Shown: positions 17,828 to 26,919, counted from the first letter of the stretch. The stretch: 42,501 bases of DNA from Shinella granuli (GCF_004341885.1 NZ_SLVX01000029.1:1-42501), one strand, 5' to 3'. Notes: generated by a model from the sequence alone, not told the origin. Made by a program: numbers and translations.

Positions 17828-17850
17828 ATCGATAAGGCAATCTTATCGGT
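17828..17850. promoter_or_regulatory. Palindrome ATCGATAAG-n5-CTTATCGGT, copy 1
   Basis: Left arm 17828-17836, spacer GCAAT, right arm 17842-17850, with one arm mismatch. Outside it, CCCTATAATG (17809-17818) and CATTATAAGGG (17851-17861) form a further imperfect inverted repeat. It lies between the divergent integrase and DUF1403 genes. The same arms and spacer length recur at 25669-25691, so this is a repeated site, either an operator or a recombination core. Confidence 0.65.
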
Positions 17851-17930
17851 CATTATAAGGGAAAGACAAGGCGTGCGGATTTTTATGAAATTTATAGCAT
17901 AAACCGCACAGTCATTGTAGGCTGACAGCC

Positions 17931-18884
17931 ATGGATTCGCCCGTCGCCTCACCTGTTTCCTCTGGCGCTCTCCCCGCCCTGTTACCCGGCTGGACCCTGC
18001 CGCGCGGCCGCGAGCCGGACGAAACCGCTGCCGCGTTCGCCGCCGGCATCGCCTTGAAATCGCTGGACGATCTCATCCGCTCCGCGCCTCCATGGGCCGG
18101 CTGCTGGCGCTCCCGCCAGGCCCTGAAATGTGCCGCCGTCGCCGTCCGGCTGATGGGGCGGAACGAGGACGAGGCCGCGTTGCGGGATGCGCTCTTGCTG
18201 ACGGCCGCTGGTGACGATCCGGGTCCGGCCGGAAGGGTGTTTTTGGCCACCAAAAGGCTTTCCACGCGAAAACGCGCCTTTTCCTCGAAAGCGGTGGCCG
18301 AACTCGCCGATCTTCTCGGACTTGCCTGGGACGATCGGCTCACCACGGCCGTCGACTACGCCGACGACGCGCTGCAATCGGGCAGCCCGGCGCCGATTGC
18401 CGCGGCGGATCTGGTCAGGGCCATCCATGCCGTGCGCCCGGATGCTGAAGCGCTTGCCTGGATGCTGGCCGATCTGCTGATCGCCGCGCTGCTGAAATGG
18501 GATTGTGCCGTGCCGCTGCTGATGGCCGAGCGCTATGGGCCGGCCTTCAAGACCCTTGGGGGCAGGGGCCGCGTGCGCCCGGGGGAACCGGCCTTTACCC
18601 GTGCCGTCTGCCTTGCCCTCACCGAGGCAACGGGCGCTGCCCTGCGCACCGCCGGCGAGATCGCCCGCCGCGCGGAGACGCTGCGCGCCGCCGCACCAAA
18701 GGTTCGCACGAAGCGCGCCGGCGCCGTCATCCAGGCGCTGCTCGACGAGGATGCCGTGGCGGCCTCGGCGCCCGGCAGCAAGCTCTCGCGCTGGGCGGCG
18801 ACCCGGCTGTTCGACCGGCTGGAAGGCTTTGGCGCCGTGCGGGAACTGTCCGGCCGCAGCTCATTCCGGATCTATGGGTTATGA
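17931..18884 (+). CDS. DUF1403 family protein
   Basis: This 317-residue Ala/Leu-rich, largely helical protein resembles the DUF1403 family found on rhizobial plasmids; its function is not known. Features are an N-terminal [20 protein letters not shown] segment, a middle region rich in Ala and Asp, and a C-terminal part ([27 protein letters not shown]) that looks like a winged-helix end. It overlaps the next gene, a ScpB-like protein, as ATGA, so the two are co-translated. That pairing suggests a chromosome- or plasmid-structure role, which is inference. The palindrome at 17828 lies 80 bases upstream. Confidence 0.8.
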   Translation: MDSPVASPVSSGALPALLPGWTLPRGREPDETAAAFAAGIALKSLDDLIRSAPPWAGCWRSRQALKCAAVAVRLMGRNEDEAALRDALLLTAAGDDPGPAGRVFLATKRLSTRKRAFSSKAVAELADLLGLAWDDRLTTAVDYADDALQSGSPAPIAAADLVRAIHAVRPDAEALAWMLADLLIAALLKWDCAVPLLMAERYGPAFKTLGGRGRVRPGEPAFTRAVCLALTEATGAALRTAGEIARRAETLRAAAPKVRTKRAGAVIQALLDEDAVAASAPGSKLSRWAATRLFDRLEGFGAVRELSGRSSFRIYGL

Positions 18885-19585
18885 CGATGAGCGGACCGGA
18901 GGCAGCCAAACCGCCGCGTGGCAAAGGGCGCACTGGGCAAGCGAACGCGGAAGATGAACCTCTCTTCGATCGGGAACTGGCGGATCTGCCGCCGGAACTG
19001 CGTTGGCGCGAATGGATGCTGCGCGTCGAGGCGGTGATCTTTGCCGCCGCAGAGCCGGTCGGCCACGAGACGCTGGCGCGTGTCGTCGGCAAGGACTGCA
19101 GCATCGACCTGCTAGTCGATGACCTGCGTGCAGAATTGCGGGACCGGCCCTATGAGATCGTCTTCGTCGCCGGCGGCTGGCAGCACCGAACGCGTTCGCG
19201 TTTCGCCGTTCCGATTAGGGCATCGCAGGCCTCGACGCGGAGCGCGGCGCCCGCGCTGTCCGACTTCGAGGCCATGGTGCTGATGGCCATCGCCTATTTC
19301 CAGCCGATCACCCGCGGTGACCTGTCGAAAATCTTCGGCAAGGAGCTCAGCCGCGACACGATCGCTAGCCTCCGCAATGCCGGCTTTCTCGCCTCCGGCC
19401 CGCGCAGCCCGACGCCGGGCGCGCCCTATACCTATGTGACGACCAAACACTTCCTTACCGCTTTCGGCATGGAGACGCTGCGCGACCTGCCCGACATCGA
19501 GGCGCTCGAGGATGCCGGGCTGCTCAGCCGGCAAACTGTGGGTGTGGAGGCGGCCGAGCCCTCCTCGGATGGCGAGGGGGAATAG
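18881..19585 (+). CDS. scpB: ScpB-like segregation and condensation protein
   Basis: ATG 18881 overlaps the DUF1403 stop and gives 234 residues. The protein resembles ScpB, the winged-helix partner of the SMC-ScpA condensin. A first winged helix starts at about residue 45 ([24 protein letters not shown]), a beta region follows ([22 protein letters not shown]), and a second winged helix ([44 protein letters not shown]) leads to [20 protein letters not shown]. No SMC or ScpA gene is in the window. It may act with the host SMC complex or with its DUF1403 neighbour. Confidence 0.82.
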   Translation: MTMSGPEAAKPPRGKGRTGQANAEDEPLFDRELADLPPELRWREWMLRVEAVIFAAAEPVGHETLARVVGKDCSIDLLVDDLRAELRDRPYEIVFVAGGWQHRTRSRFAVPIRASQASTRSAAPALSDFEAMVLMAIAYFQPITRGDLSKIFGKELSRDTIASLRNAGFLASGPRSPTPGAPYTYVTTKHFLTAFGMETLRDLPDIEALEDAGLLSRQTVGVEAAEPSSDGEGE

Positions 19586-19625
19586 TTGGTGATAGCGTAG
19601 CGGCGGCCCATGGACGCTTGTCGGT

Positions 19626-20204
19626 TTAGATCAGCCCGTCGATGCTCTGACGAAGCAGTACCGGAAATGTCTTCAGACCGCTTTGTTGAAGCCCATCGAT
19701 GAATGCCTCCACCGAGGGCATCGTCTTTCGGAGATTGTGCCGGGCTCGTTTGACGCTGGAGATCAGCGCGTCGGGAAACGTGGCATGGAGGCCGGTGAGG
19801 AAATCATCCGGAGATTGGCTTGTTACGCCATAAGAGGCTAGATCCTTCGTCAGAAAGTCCTTGAGGTTCCAAGTGACGATATACGCGGCTTTGCCGGCGA
19901 TGGCGGCGGCCAAGACATGCCTATCGTCAGGGTCGGGCAGACGGAGCTCCGGAATGAGGTGGCGGTAGTCGGTGACGTCCGCGTCCGGCAAGACTGCCTT
20001 CATCCTGTCGCGTGTTGCGATCAGGCGTTCAATGGGCAAAGTCGGCGCGTTGGCCGCGAGATTGCGGATCCACTCATCATGAATGTCGTCCGTCCAGCGT
20101 GCTTCGACAAGACCGTCGAAGGCGCACTGCATCAGGACGTTGCGCAGGTGAAACGGATAGAGGACGCAGGCATCATAGACCGCGACGGGCGGTTTAGAGG
20201 CCAT
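19626..20204 (-). CDS. PIN-domain toxin-like nuclease
   Basis: From ATG 20204 (MASKPPVAVYDACVLYPFHLR) the protein has 192 residues. PIN-type acidic positions are visible in VYDACVLYP, in the PDPDDRHVLAAAI segment and near VTWNLKDF, consistent with a metal-dependent ribonuclease of the PIN_3 kind. It overlaps the upstream helix-turn-helix gene by 11 bases and is co-transcribed with it, as in toxin-antitoxin pairs. A frame reaching 20243 exists but starts inside the antitoxin. Target RNA unknown. Confidence 0.82.
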   Translation of the reverse strand: MASKPPVAVYDACVLYPFHLRNVLMQCAFDGLVEARWTDDIHDEWIRNLAANAPTLPIERLIATRDRMKAVLPDADVTDYRHLIPELRLPDPDDRHVLAAAIAGKAAYIVTWNLKDFLTKDLASYGVTSQSPDDFLTGLHATFPDALISSVKRARHNLRKTMPSVEAFIDGLQQSGLKTFPVLLRQSIDGLI

Positions 20205-20640
20205 GGGTCTGAATGAGATCCTCTGTGTCGTCGGCGAGCGCATCCATCGCAGCCTGACGGGTGTCGAGCCTGGATTTGAGCGCGAGTACGTCCTTCAAAA
20301 GGGCGCGGCGATGCTTACCCACGTAACGGAACGGCAGATCGCCCCGGTCCATCCGCAGGACGACGAGGGGACGGGAGATGCCCAGGATCGCGGATGCCTC
20401 GGTTGGGCTCAGTTCCTGGTCCTCGGCCAGGACAACAACACGCTCTCCGCGCAGCATGTGCGCCAGGAGGGCTTCAACCGCGGCAGCAGCCGAGGGCGGA
20501 ATCGAGAGCTTTTGTTCGCGGCCCCCCTCATGATGGATGTGAAGCTCCAGCCTATCGCCTGCAGCGAGCTTCGGTAGGGGCGAGGCTATTCTGCGGTCCC
20601 GATCCGACAATCCGGCGAAATGAATGAGCTGGCTGGCCAT
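20194..20640 (-). CDS. Helix-turn-helix antitoxin of the PIN pair
   Basis: This 148-residue protein has an excisionase/MerR-like helix-turn-helix at about residues 77-115 (ELSPTEASAILGISRPLVVLRMDRGDLPFRYVGKHRR). The N-terminal half (LELHIHHEGGREQKLSIPPSAAAAVEALL) resembles antitoxins that accompany PIN_3 toxins. A strong ribosome site (AAGGAG) precedes the ATG, and a good minus-strand promoter lies at 20661-20689. The C-terminal tail probably binds the toxin. It precedes and overlaps the PIN gene. Confidence 0.82.
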   Translation of the reverse strand: MASQLIHFAGLSDRDRRIASPLPKLAAGDRLELHIHHEGGREQKLSIPPSAAAAVEALLAHMLRGERVVVLAEDQELSPTEASAILGISRPLVVLRMDRGDLPFRYVGKHRRALLKDVLALKSRLDTRQAAMDALADDTEDLIQTHGL

Positions 20641-20660
20641 AGTGCGGTCTCCTTGGCCGC

Positions 20661-20689
20661 AATATAGTGGGTCAGGCGATTAACTGCAA
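20661..20689 (-). promoter_or_regulatory. Sigma70-type promoter of the PIN toxin-antitoxin operon
   Basis: On the minus strand TTGCAG (20684-20689) and TATATT (20661-20666) are separated by 17 bases, a near-consensus housekeeping promoter. Transcription would start about 14 bases before the antitoxin ATG at 20640, leaving a very short leader with its ribosome site. Confidence 0.7.
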
Positions 20690-20884
20690 TAACTGAAATT
20701 CACGAACGATGCTATGCCGTGGCGATCTTGTCGTCACAGCCAATGATACCCGGAAGCAGTCGAGCCGAGCATCGTCAAATTCGCTCGGGTGTCGGCGCCC
20801 TCTGGTTTCACATGTTCACCCCAGACTCTATAAGAAGCGCTCAAGCGCGCGGCGTTACGCGCTAGCCAATGCGAGATCGGTGGC

Positions 20885-21856
20885 ATGAAGCAGCAGTTCG
20901 ACTTGTTCGGAACGGGGGAGGCGAGGGAGCCGGAAGCGAAATCCCAATCTCCGTCCAAACACGATGTGCGAGGCATCGCGGACGAAATCGAGATGGTCCG
21001 CCGGCTCGAAGAAACCGGCCGCTATCGCGTTTTGCGGAAACTGGATTCTCGCGCCATTGCGGATTTGCCGCGCCCCGGCTTTCCATTGCGTGGCGCCATT
21101 GTCGATACGGAGACGACAGGCCTCAATGCGCGCAAGGACGAAATCATCGAGATCGGGATTGTCGCCTTCAGCTTCGACGAGGCTGGAAACATCGGTGATG
21201 TCACTGACTTCTATGGTGGATTGCAGCAGCCGAATGTCGCCATTCCTGCCGACATCACGCGGCTGACCGGCATCACGGACGTCATGGTGGCCGGCCAGAC
21301 GATCGACATTGCACGGGTGAAGGCCCTGATCGAACCCGCCGATCTGATCATCGCCCACAATGCCGGCTTCGACCGTCCGTTCTGCGAAACCTTCTCCTCG
21401 GCTTTCGCGCCGAAGGCGTGGGCTTGCTCGGTCTCCGAAATCGACTGGTCGGCACGGGGGTTCGAGGGAACGAAGCTTGGCTACCTCATCGGGCAGGCCG
21501 GCTATTTCCATGATGGACATCGCGCCGTCGATGACTGCTTCGCGCTGCTCGAGGTTTTGGCCCAGGGCGGACCGGAGCAGGGCAACACACCGTTCGCCGA
21601 ACTCTTCGCCGCAAGCCAGCGCTCGCGGGTTCGCATCTTTGCCGAACACAGTCCCTTCGAGATGAAGGACCATCTCAAGGCCCGTGGCTACCGATGGTCG
21701 GACGGAAGCGACGGACGGCCGAAATCCTGGTGGGTCGAGGTCGCGGACGACATGCTCGACGACGAACTCCGCTATCTGCGCACCGAAATCTACCGCTGGC
21801 CCGACGCCGATCCTCCGATCCGGCGCCTCACCGCCCTCGAGCGCTTCAAGGCGTGA
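20885..21856 (+). CDS. DnaQ-like DEDDh 3'-5' exonuclease
   Basis: This 323-residue protein carries the three exonuclease motifs of the DnaQ (Pol III epsilon) family. ExoI has D74 and E76 in VDTETTGL, ExoII is HNAGFDRPF near residue 165, and ExoIII is HRAVDD near residue 215, with His and Asp of the DEDDh type. About 70 residues precede the fold, and a C-terminal extension (SPFEMKDHLKARGYRWSDG through RTEIYRWPD) lies beyond it; the extension resembles a domain seen in other rhizobial exonucleases of this kind. Plasmid-coded copies may trim DNA or RNA; the substrate is unknown. It stands alone, divergent from the PIN operon. Confidence 0.88.
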   Translation: MKQQFDLFGTGEAREPEAKSQSPSKHDVRGIADEIEMVRRLEETGRYRVLRKLDSRAIADLPRPGFPLRGAIVDTETTGLNARKDEIIEIGIVAFSFDEAGNIGDVTDFYGGLQQPNVAIPADITRLTGITDVMVAGQTIDIARVKALIEPADLIIAHNAGFDRPFCETFSSAFAPKAWACSVSEIDWSARGFEGTKLGYLIGQAGYFHDGHRAVDDCFALLEVLAQGGPEQGNTPFAELFAASQRSRVRIFAEHSPFEMKDHLKARGYRWSDGSDGRPKSWWVEVADDMLDDELRYLRTEIYRWPDADPPIRRLTALERFKA

Positions 21857-21957
21857 GGCATCGCCAGAACGGCACACCACCGAAGTGCGTATCTGTTTGC
21901 ATGTTTCGGCAGATATTCACCCGGTTCTATCGTCCATGAGCCCGACCCCTCAGAGGA

Positions 21958-22650
21958 CTACCGCGACCTGAACGCCTCGATCATCGCCTTGGTGACATCG
22001 CCGGGGAAACAGACCGGCGCGTATCCGCCCGGTTTGCTATAGGCGCTCCGTTTGCCGCAGCGCCTGCCGGCCCGGTCGCGACTATATGGACATGCACATG
22101 AGCTCGGATAGGAGTCGAGAGATTCCGCGATAATGCGCTGGATCAAGACCGAGTCCGGAACGACGGGAATGGCAACCTCGACCTCCTCCGGCTTTTTCTC
22201 CTTCCTTGCCGGTGCGGCCTTCGTTCTGGTCTCGGTTTCGGAAAGGAAGCGGGTGGCGATCCATCCCTCATGCTGGGTGAGATCATCTCGAATTCTGGAC
22301 CAATCTCCCGCCTGCTCCATTAGGAAGACTTTTCGACCGGCGTCGAAACGGTCGATGATAGGATCGGTCGTTGAGGCACCCGACCGAAACCCGACGCGCT
22401 TGCCCGACACATAGCGGATCGGTGCATCGGCAGGTCGAAGCTCTAGACTGTCGCTTGATGGCGTCTCGACCTTCACGCTTGAGAGTTCGCGCGTCGGCTT
22501 TGCGGAGACATCTACCGGTTCGATGTCAGCAGCCCGTTCAACGCGGGTAGGCGTTGTATCCTGGGACGAAGGCACGGTTGATCCATCGTCCGTCTGCCTG
22601 AAGAACGCATAGATCAGCAGCGCGCCAATGAGCCAGTATCGTTTCTTCAT
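21958..22650 (-). CDS. SH3-domain protein with membrane anchor
   Basis: ATG 22650 (MKKRYWLIGALLIYAFF) gives 230 residues; the longer TTG-started frame adds only two. An N-terminal hydrophobic segment (residues 6-17) is a signal anchor, followed by a Thr/Ser-rich spacer. A bacterial SH3 domain lies at about residues 80-140 (YVSGKRVGFRSGASTTDPIIDRFDAGRKV and HEGWIATRFL). The cysteine-containing C-terminal motif (SSCACPYSRDRAGRRCGKRSAYSKPGGY) recurs in rhizobial SH3 proteins. A cell-envelope role is likely; the partner is unknown. Confidence 0.75.
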   Translation of the reverse strand: MKKRYWLIGALLIYAFFRQTDDGSTVPSSQDTTPTRVERAADIEPVDVSAKPTRELSSVKVETPSSDSLELRPADAPIRYVSGKRVGFRSGASTTDPIIDRFDAGRKVFLMEQAGDWSRIRDDLTQHEGWIATRFLSETETRTKAAPARKEKKPEEVEVAIPVVPDSVLIQRIIAESLDSYPSSCACPYSRDRAGRRCGKRSAYSKPGGYAPVCFPGDVTKAMIEAFRSR

Positions 22651-22774
22651 CCCCAATCCCCGCCCGAATTCTGGCTCACATGAGGCCAGACGACAAGTCT
22701 AGGGTGAGAACGGTGCTTGATTTCCCGTTCATCGTGAATTTGCTACCATGCCGCCGATAATCGGAGGCTGGACA

Positions 22775-22912
22775 ATGACAGGATGGGATCGCTCGCCTGG
22801 ACCGGACAATGACTATGCCAGCGCGCGGCCCTCATCGTCTGTCTGGCGCGGTACCCTCGTCATGGTGCTCGTGCTCTTCGCGGCGGGGCTGGTCATCGGC
22901 TGGCTCTCATAG
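22775..22912 (+). CDS. Small single-span membrane protein, 45 residues
   Basis: ATG 22775 is preceded by a good ribosome site (GGAGG at 22763-22767). The product starts MTGWDRSPGPDNDYASARPS, then has one hydrophobic helix (residues 27-44, GTLVMVLVLFAAGLVIGWLS) ending at the stop. The Asp/Asn-rich cytosolic part and C-terminal anchor suggest a tail-anchored peptide. I do not know a family for it. It stands alone between the SH3 gene and the large recombinase. Confidence 0.55.
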   Translation: MTGWDRSPGPDNDYASARPSSSVWRGTLVMVLVLFAAGLVIGWLS

Positions 22913-23021
22913 AGCCGGCGCCTTCAGCTCTAAGGCAGCGCGACTGAACAGATCCCGAGCGGATGCAGATGCCTCGGCATCCGCTCGGGTACTATGGAGC
23001 CCTGGCTTCGGTCTGGCTGGC

Positions 23022-25379
23022 CTATGCGGCTCCCCAGACCTGGTTCAAGATTTTTGCTGCCAGTGCCGCTTTGTCCTGCGGAAGAAACCGACCGTAGTGC
23101 TGTTGCACCACATCCGGCGTATCCTGGATCGCATAGCTCGCTTGCTCGTAGGAGCCCGTCTGCTTGAGAATATGGGTTGCCAGGATGTCGCGAAGGTTAT
23201 GAGGACCATGCGGTAGCAAGCCCTTGATGGCGCCGCGACCGGTATAGGGATTGTAGATGCCATATCGCTGGATCACGGTCCGCCAGGCTTCGTAGAATTT
23301 GGTGGAGTCGTATGCCGCATCGAGGCTCGTCGTCTTCACCGTCTTGACGAACAAGGTGCCGGGGTCCTTCGCCGTGCCGAGCAAAACGCCGCGATGCCGG
23401 TCGATATAGGCTTCGAGGTATTTGTAGAGATCGAGCAAGTCCGGCAAGATGAGGCGGAATGGCTTTTGCCCGAAGAAGGAGGAGCCCGAGTTCTTGAAGG
23501 CGACCGACGGTATCAGCACTTCCCATCCCTGCTCGCGGTCGCTCCAGCGCAACTCGCCGCATTTCATATCTTCGAGCCGTCGTTCTGAGGTCGGGAAATG
23601 ATGGCGCGGGCAGACACGAAGCTGGCGAAGGTTCTTTTGCCTAAGTCCGAGATGCAGACCGAGGCGAAGCAAAAGGAAGGATCGAACCGCTTCCGCGGCT
23701 GCGCGGGGATAGCGGTCCTCGTCCGGCATGCGGTTCAAGATCTCGTCGGTGATCTTGCGATACTCCGCCAGCGGGCTGTCGGCCTCGAGAACGCACATGA
23801 TCGGCTCGAAGGGGTCACGATGCACGCGCATCACCCGCTGAATTTCCTTCGAGCGGTTGGCAGCGTGCCGATGAAACGCGTCGCAGGCGCCATGCCAGTC
23901 CCTGGCGGCAAACTCGATCTCTTCCGGCGCAATGAGCCCTTCGATCGGTCGCACACTCTTCAAGAGTTCCGGATGTTGGCGAATCCAGCCCACCTCCGAG
24001 CGCGTAAGGGCCTGGGCGACCATCAGCATGTCCTCTTCCCATTTGGTATAGAAGCCGCGACGCTGTTCTCGCCATTGCAGATACCAGTCCCAGACGCCAG
24101 GGAAGACCAGCATGCCGAAGGTCAGTTGGCTGAGCGGCACGCCGCGGCCTTTGACGACGCCGGCGGGGGAAGCGGCCAGCGCCCCGAACATCAGGCCGAG
24201 ATGCTCGATCTTCTGCGAGGCGGTTTCCTCGCCCCACACCCCGTTCCGCTGGAAACCTATCGCCGTCAGCGTCGAGGTCTTGAACCGGATCAGGTCTGCC
24301 ATCTCCATGGCAAGCCGCGGCGGCGCGTCGACGACGCCGGACAGGAGATCCGGGTCTTCGAATGCTTCCGCAGCATTGTTGTTGGCACTGGCCGCAAGCG
24401 AATTCGCGCGGGGTGACAGCGATCCCCCGCCATAGGTGACGCCTGGAAAGCGGATCGCATAGCGCTGCTTGCTGGCTGCCGCCTGATAGCGCCGATAGTC
24501 GGTTGATCCTGAAATAATGACCCGGCGCACCCAGTCGAGGATTTCCTCTCGCTTGTTGAACGGCAGGCTGCTGAAATTGTCAGGAAGGTGCAATGAAATC
24601 CGGCGTCGCTCCGCGGGGCTGATGTCGCCAAGGTCGTGACCAAGCAAAGAGCGGGTCTGATAGGGCAGTTTCGCCTTGAAGTATCCTGCGGGCAACCGGT
24701 ATCGTCGCTCAATGCGGGCGAGGATCTCAAAGCTGGCGACGGAGCGCGGCACGCGCTCGCCCTGGATCCAGGACAACATGGTCTTATGGTCGAACGTTTC
24801 GCCGAGGCGGACGACGGCGCGGTAGAGCTGCCAGTAATTCTCGCCAAAACGGCGCATCTGATAGATCAGCGCATCCTGAAACGCAGCAGGATCGTCGCTC
24901 GCCTCGAACAACGGATCCGGGAACGATTGGATGGGTTTTGGCTCTGGTCCTCTCCTGCGTGAGGCGGCTTGAGCGCGAAGATCGTCATCACCATCAAGTC
25001 TTGGCTTCCGGGTCGTAGAGGCGGCGACGGTAAATTCTTGCCGGTCGGTTCCGCTAGATCGGGATGCCTGTTTCGTCGAGCGGACGTCTTCCGCGGCGGC
25101 TGGCGCACCCAGCCATCGGAGGATCGCATCCAGGGCAATGCGGATTTGCTTTTTCAGATGGCCTGTCAGTTCGCCACCGAGCCGACAAGCGCGAGCGATT
25201 TCTGCCCAATCAATGCGACCGTTCAGGAGGGGTGGTGCCCTGCGATGAGAGATGAGTTTGACGAGGTACGCTTCGACGTTGCTTAACGTGCGTTTCGACG
25301 CGATTGGCGCAATGCGTAGCGCGCAGAATTTCGTGATCTTGCTCTGAAAATGACGTGATGAAAGGTCTGGTTTTGACAT
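23022..25379 (-). CDS. Large tyrosine-recombinase-like protein with helix-turn-helix
   Basis: From ATG 25379 the protein has 785 residues, far longer than usual integrases (about 300-400). A helix-turn-helix of XRE type lies at about residues 185-235 (YRAVVRLGETFDHKTMLSW and LARIERRYRLPAGYFK). The C-terminal part has a tyrosine recombinase core: R in LGLHLGLRQKNLRQL, H727 and R730 in PHNLRDILATH, and Y762 in VVQQHYGRF. The usual second His (LGH) is replaced by Gln-Asp (AIQDTPD), so activity is uncertain. A 7-base-arm palindrome lies just upstream. Residue numbers depend on the start chosen; GTG 25397 would add six. Confidence 0.75.
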   Translation of the reverse strand: MSKPDLSSRHFQSKITKFCALRIAPIASKRTLSNVEAYLVKLISHRRAPPLLNGRIDWAEIARACRLGGELTGHLKKQIRIALDAILRWLGAPAAAEDVRSTKQASRSSGTDRQEFTVAASTTRKPRLDGDDDLRAQAASRRRGPEPKPIQSFPDPLFEASDDPAAFQDALIYQMRRFGENYWQLYRAVVRLGETFDHKTMLSWIQGERVPRSVASFEILARIERRYRLPAGYFKAKLPYQTRSLLGHDLGDISPAERRRISLHLPDNFSSLPFNKREEILDWVRRVIISGSTDYRRYQAAASKQRYAIRFPGVTYGGGSLSPRANSLAASANNNAAEAFEDPDLLSGVVDAPPRLAMEMADLIRFKTSTLTAIGFQRNGVWGEETASQKIEHLGLMFGALAASPAGVVKGRGVPLSQLTFGMLVFPGVWDWYLQWREQRRGFYTKWEEDMLMVAQALTRSEVGWIRQHPELLKSVRPIEGLIAPEEIEFAARDWHGACDAFHRHAANRSKEIQRVMRVHRDPFEPIMCVLEADSPLAEYRKITDEILNRMPDEDRYPRAAAEAVRSFLLLRLGLHLGLRQKNLRQLRVCPRHHFPTSERRLEDMKCGELRWSDREQGWEVLIPSVAFKNSGSSFFGQKPFRLILPDLLDLYKYLEAYIDRHRGVLLGTAKDPGTLFVKTVKTTSLDAAYDSTKFYEAWRTVIQRYGIYNPYTGRGAIKGLLPHGPHNLRDILATHILKQTGSYEQASYAIQDTPDVVQQHYGRFLPQDKAALAAKILNQVWGAA

Positions 25380-25396
25380 GCTTGCATTCCCGTTCA

Positions 25397-25414
25397 CTCG
25401 GCACCAATGCCGAG
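25397..25414. promoter_or_regulatory. Palindrome upstream of the large recombinase
   Basis: CTCGGCA (25397-25403) and TGCCGAG (25408-25414) form a perfect inverted repeat with a CCAA loop, 18 bases upstream of the ATG chosen for the recombinase. The helix-turn-helix in that protein makes autorepression here plausible. It also argues against the GTG start at 25397. Confidence 0.45.
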
Positions 25415-25662
25415 GGCGAGCGGGGATAGGAACTGTAATTTAACAAAGAGTGTACCGTGGATATCGGTGATCAGGTGCGTGCTGCTGCTGGGAAATATGG
25501 CTGCGGATCCATTTGATCGAGTTGCGCGACCTTTTGTTTGGACAATAAGTGCCGCGCTGCGTCGCTTGTCCATGCTGTGCAGCCGATTCGAAGTGATTTC
25601 GTGCATAGCTCCGGCAGATGTATAAAGTATATATTCGCAATAAGTCTTTCAATTCTCTCAAT

Positions 25663-25697
25663 ATAACTATCGATAAGGGTTACTTATCGATGGTTAT
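25663..25697. promoter_or_regulatory. 35-base palindrome with ATCGATAAG-n5-CTTATCGAT core, copy 2
   Basis: Arms 25663-25677 and 25683-25697 pair over 15 bases with one mismatch around the spacer GGTTA. The core arms ATCGATAAG and CTTATCGAT match copy 1 at 17828-17850. It lies 74 bases before the RHE_PE00001-family gene, in an A+T-rich gap of about 370 bases (25398-25770) that otherwise holds no convincing gene. Confidence 0.7.
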
Positions 25698-25770
25698 GGC
25701 GCCAACCGACAGTCATACCATGTGGCGAACTTTAATATTTAGATAGAGTTCCTTTAGTAAATCATTTACC

Positions 25771-26919
25771 ATGATTTCAATGGCTTACGATCTCGCGAAA
25801 ATCAGCATGAGTGACTTGATGCAGCCGGCTTTCGAGGCCAGCATCGCGCTCACCCGTCTCGACGAGCGCATTGCCCGCTCGGCGGTCGGAAGTGGGTGGA
25901 TCGAACGAACTCACTTCGCCGATGCCTGCGCCTCTCTGTGGATTGACGGCGAACTCGTGCATCTCGAGGACCTCGTCCTCCACGATGCCACCCGCGACGT
26001 CCGCACCCCAACCCACGAACTCACCATTGCCCGCGACGTTCTAAAAACACGCCGGCGCATCGCCGCGCAATCACCGGACTGGGTTTTGTCCCCAGACGGT
26101 ATCCGAACCTTGCGACAGACCCAGGCGTGGCCTGGACCGTCAGAAGGTTCTGAAAACACCGCGGACCACAGCAGCGTCGAACATGCGAAAATGGTCGAGC
26201 GGGAAGGGGAGGGGGACGATAGTGAAGAGGCGGGAAATCTTCCCGGCGTCGATTATGCCGCCATCGATGCGGTCCTGGCCCGATCACAGGCGGCGATCGA
26301 GAGCGCCAGACGGCCCGGCGGCGCCAGCGCCGCGGCCGAAAAGGACCCGCTCGTCTATGATCTCGACTGGGACGAAGACGCGCGGCTTGAGGAGTGGCGT
26401 GGCGTGTTGCGCCAAGCTGAACACCTGCCGGCGGCGCTGCAGGCGATCATCGCGCTCGATTTCTGGAACGAGCTTTCCGTGCTTCAGCATGCCCCCTGGC
26501 TTGGCCGGTTGTTTGCTGCGTCGATCCTGCGCCAAGCCGGCATCACCACCGGTGCGCATCTCGCCGCCATCAATCTCGGCCTCAAAACCATTCCCGTCGA
26601 TCGGCGCCGGCATCGCGATCGCGAAACCCGGCTGCTCGCCATTGCTCACGGATTCTTGGTGGCCGCCGAGATCGGCTTGAAAGAGCATGACCGGCTGACT
26701 CTGGCGAAAACAATGATGGACCGAAAACTGGAGGGACGGCGGACGTCGTCAAAACTGCCGGAGCTGGTGGAGTTGGTGATGGCAAAGCCGTTGGTGTCGG
26801 CCGGGATGGTGGCAAAGACGCTCGGGGTGACGCCGCAGGCGGCGCGGCGGATTGTTTTGGAACTCGGCCTGCGCGAGATGACTGGGAGGGGGAGGTTTCG
26901 AGCGTGGGGCATAATATAG
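25771..26919 (+). CDS. RHE_PE00001-family protein (DUF1612 with helix-turn-helix)
   Basis: This 382-residue protein matches a family common on rhizobial plasmids and named after the first gene of Rhizobium etli p42e. The N-terminal part ([58 protein letters not shown]) is the recognisable conserved block. A low-complexity acidic middle follows. The C-terminal part holds a helix-turn-helix ([42 protein letters not shown]). Function is unknown; the domain implies DNA binding. A 35-base palindrome sits upstream and could be its own operator. Confidence 0.8.
   Translation: MISMAYDLAKISMSDLMQPAFEASIALTRLDERIARSAVGSGWIERTHFADACASLWIDGELVHLEDLVLHDATRDVRTPTHELTIARDVLKTRRRIAAQSPDWVLSPDGIRTLRQTQAWPGPSEGSENTADHSSVEHAKMVEREGEGDDSEEAGNLPGVDYAAIDAVLARSQAAIESARRPGGASAAAEKDPLVYDLDWDEDARLEEWRGVLRQAEHLPAALQAIIALDFWNELSVLQHAPWLGRLFAASILRQAGITTGAHLAAINLGLKTIPVDRRRHRDRETRLLAIAHGFLVAAEIGLKEHDRLTLAKTMMDRKLEGRRTSSKLPELVELVMAKPLVSAGMVAKTLGVTPQAARRIVLELGLREMTGRGRFRAWGII

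Noticed and set aside
20855..21880. 341-residue minus-strand frame opposite the exonuclease
   Set aside because: The plus strand codes an exonuclease with all three catalytic motifs; this frame is its mirror with no motif of its own.
25407..25661. Small frames on both strands in the A+T-rich gap before the RHE_PE00001-family gene
   Set aside because: None has a ribosome site or a plausible protein composition; the gap is better read as regulatory DNA around the palindrome.
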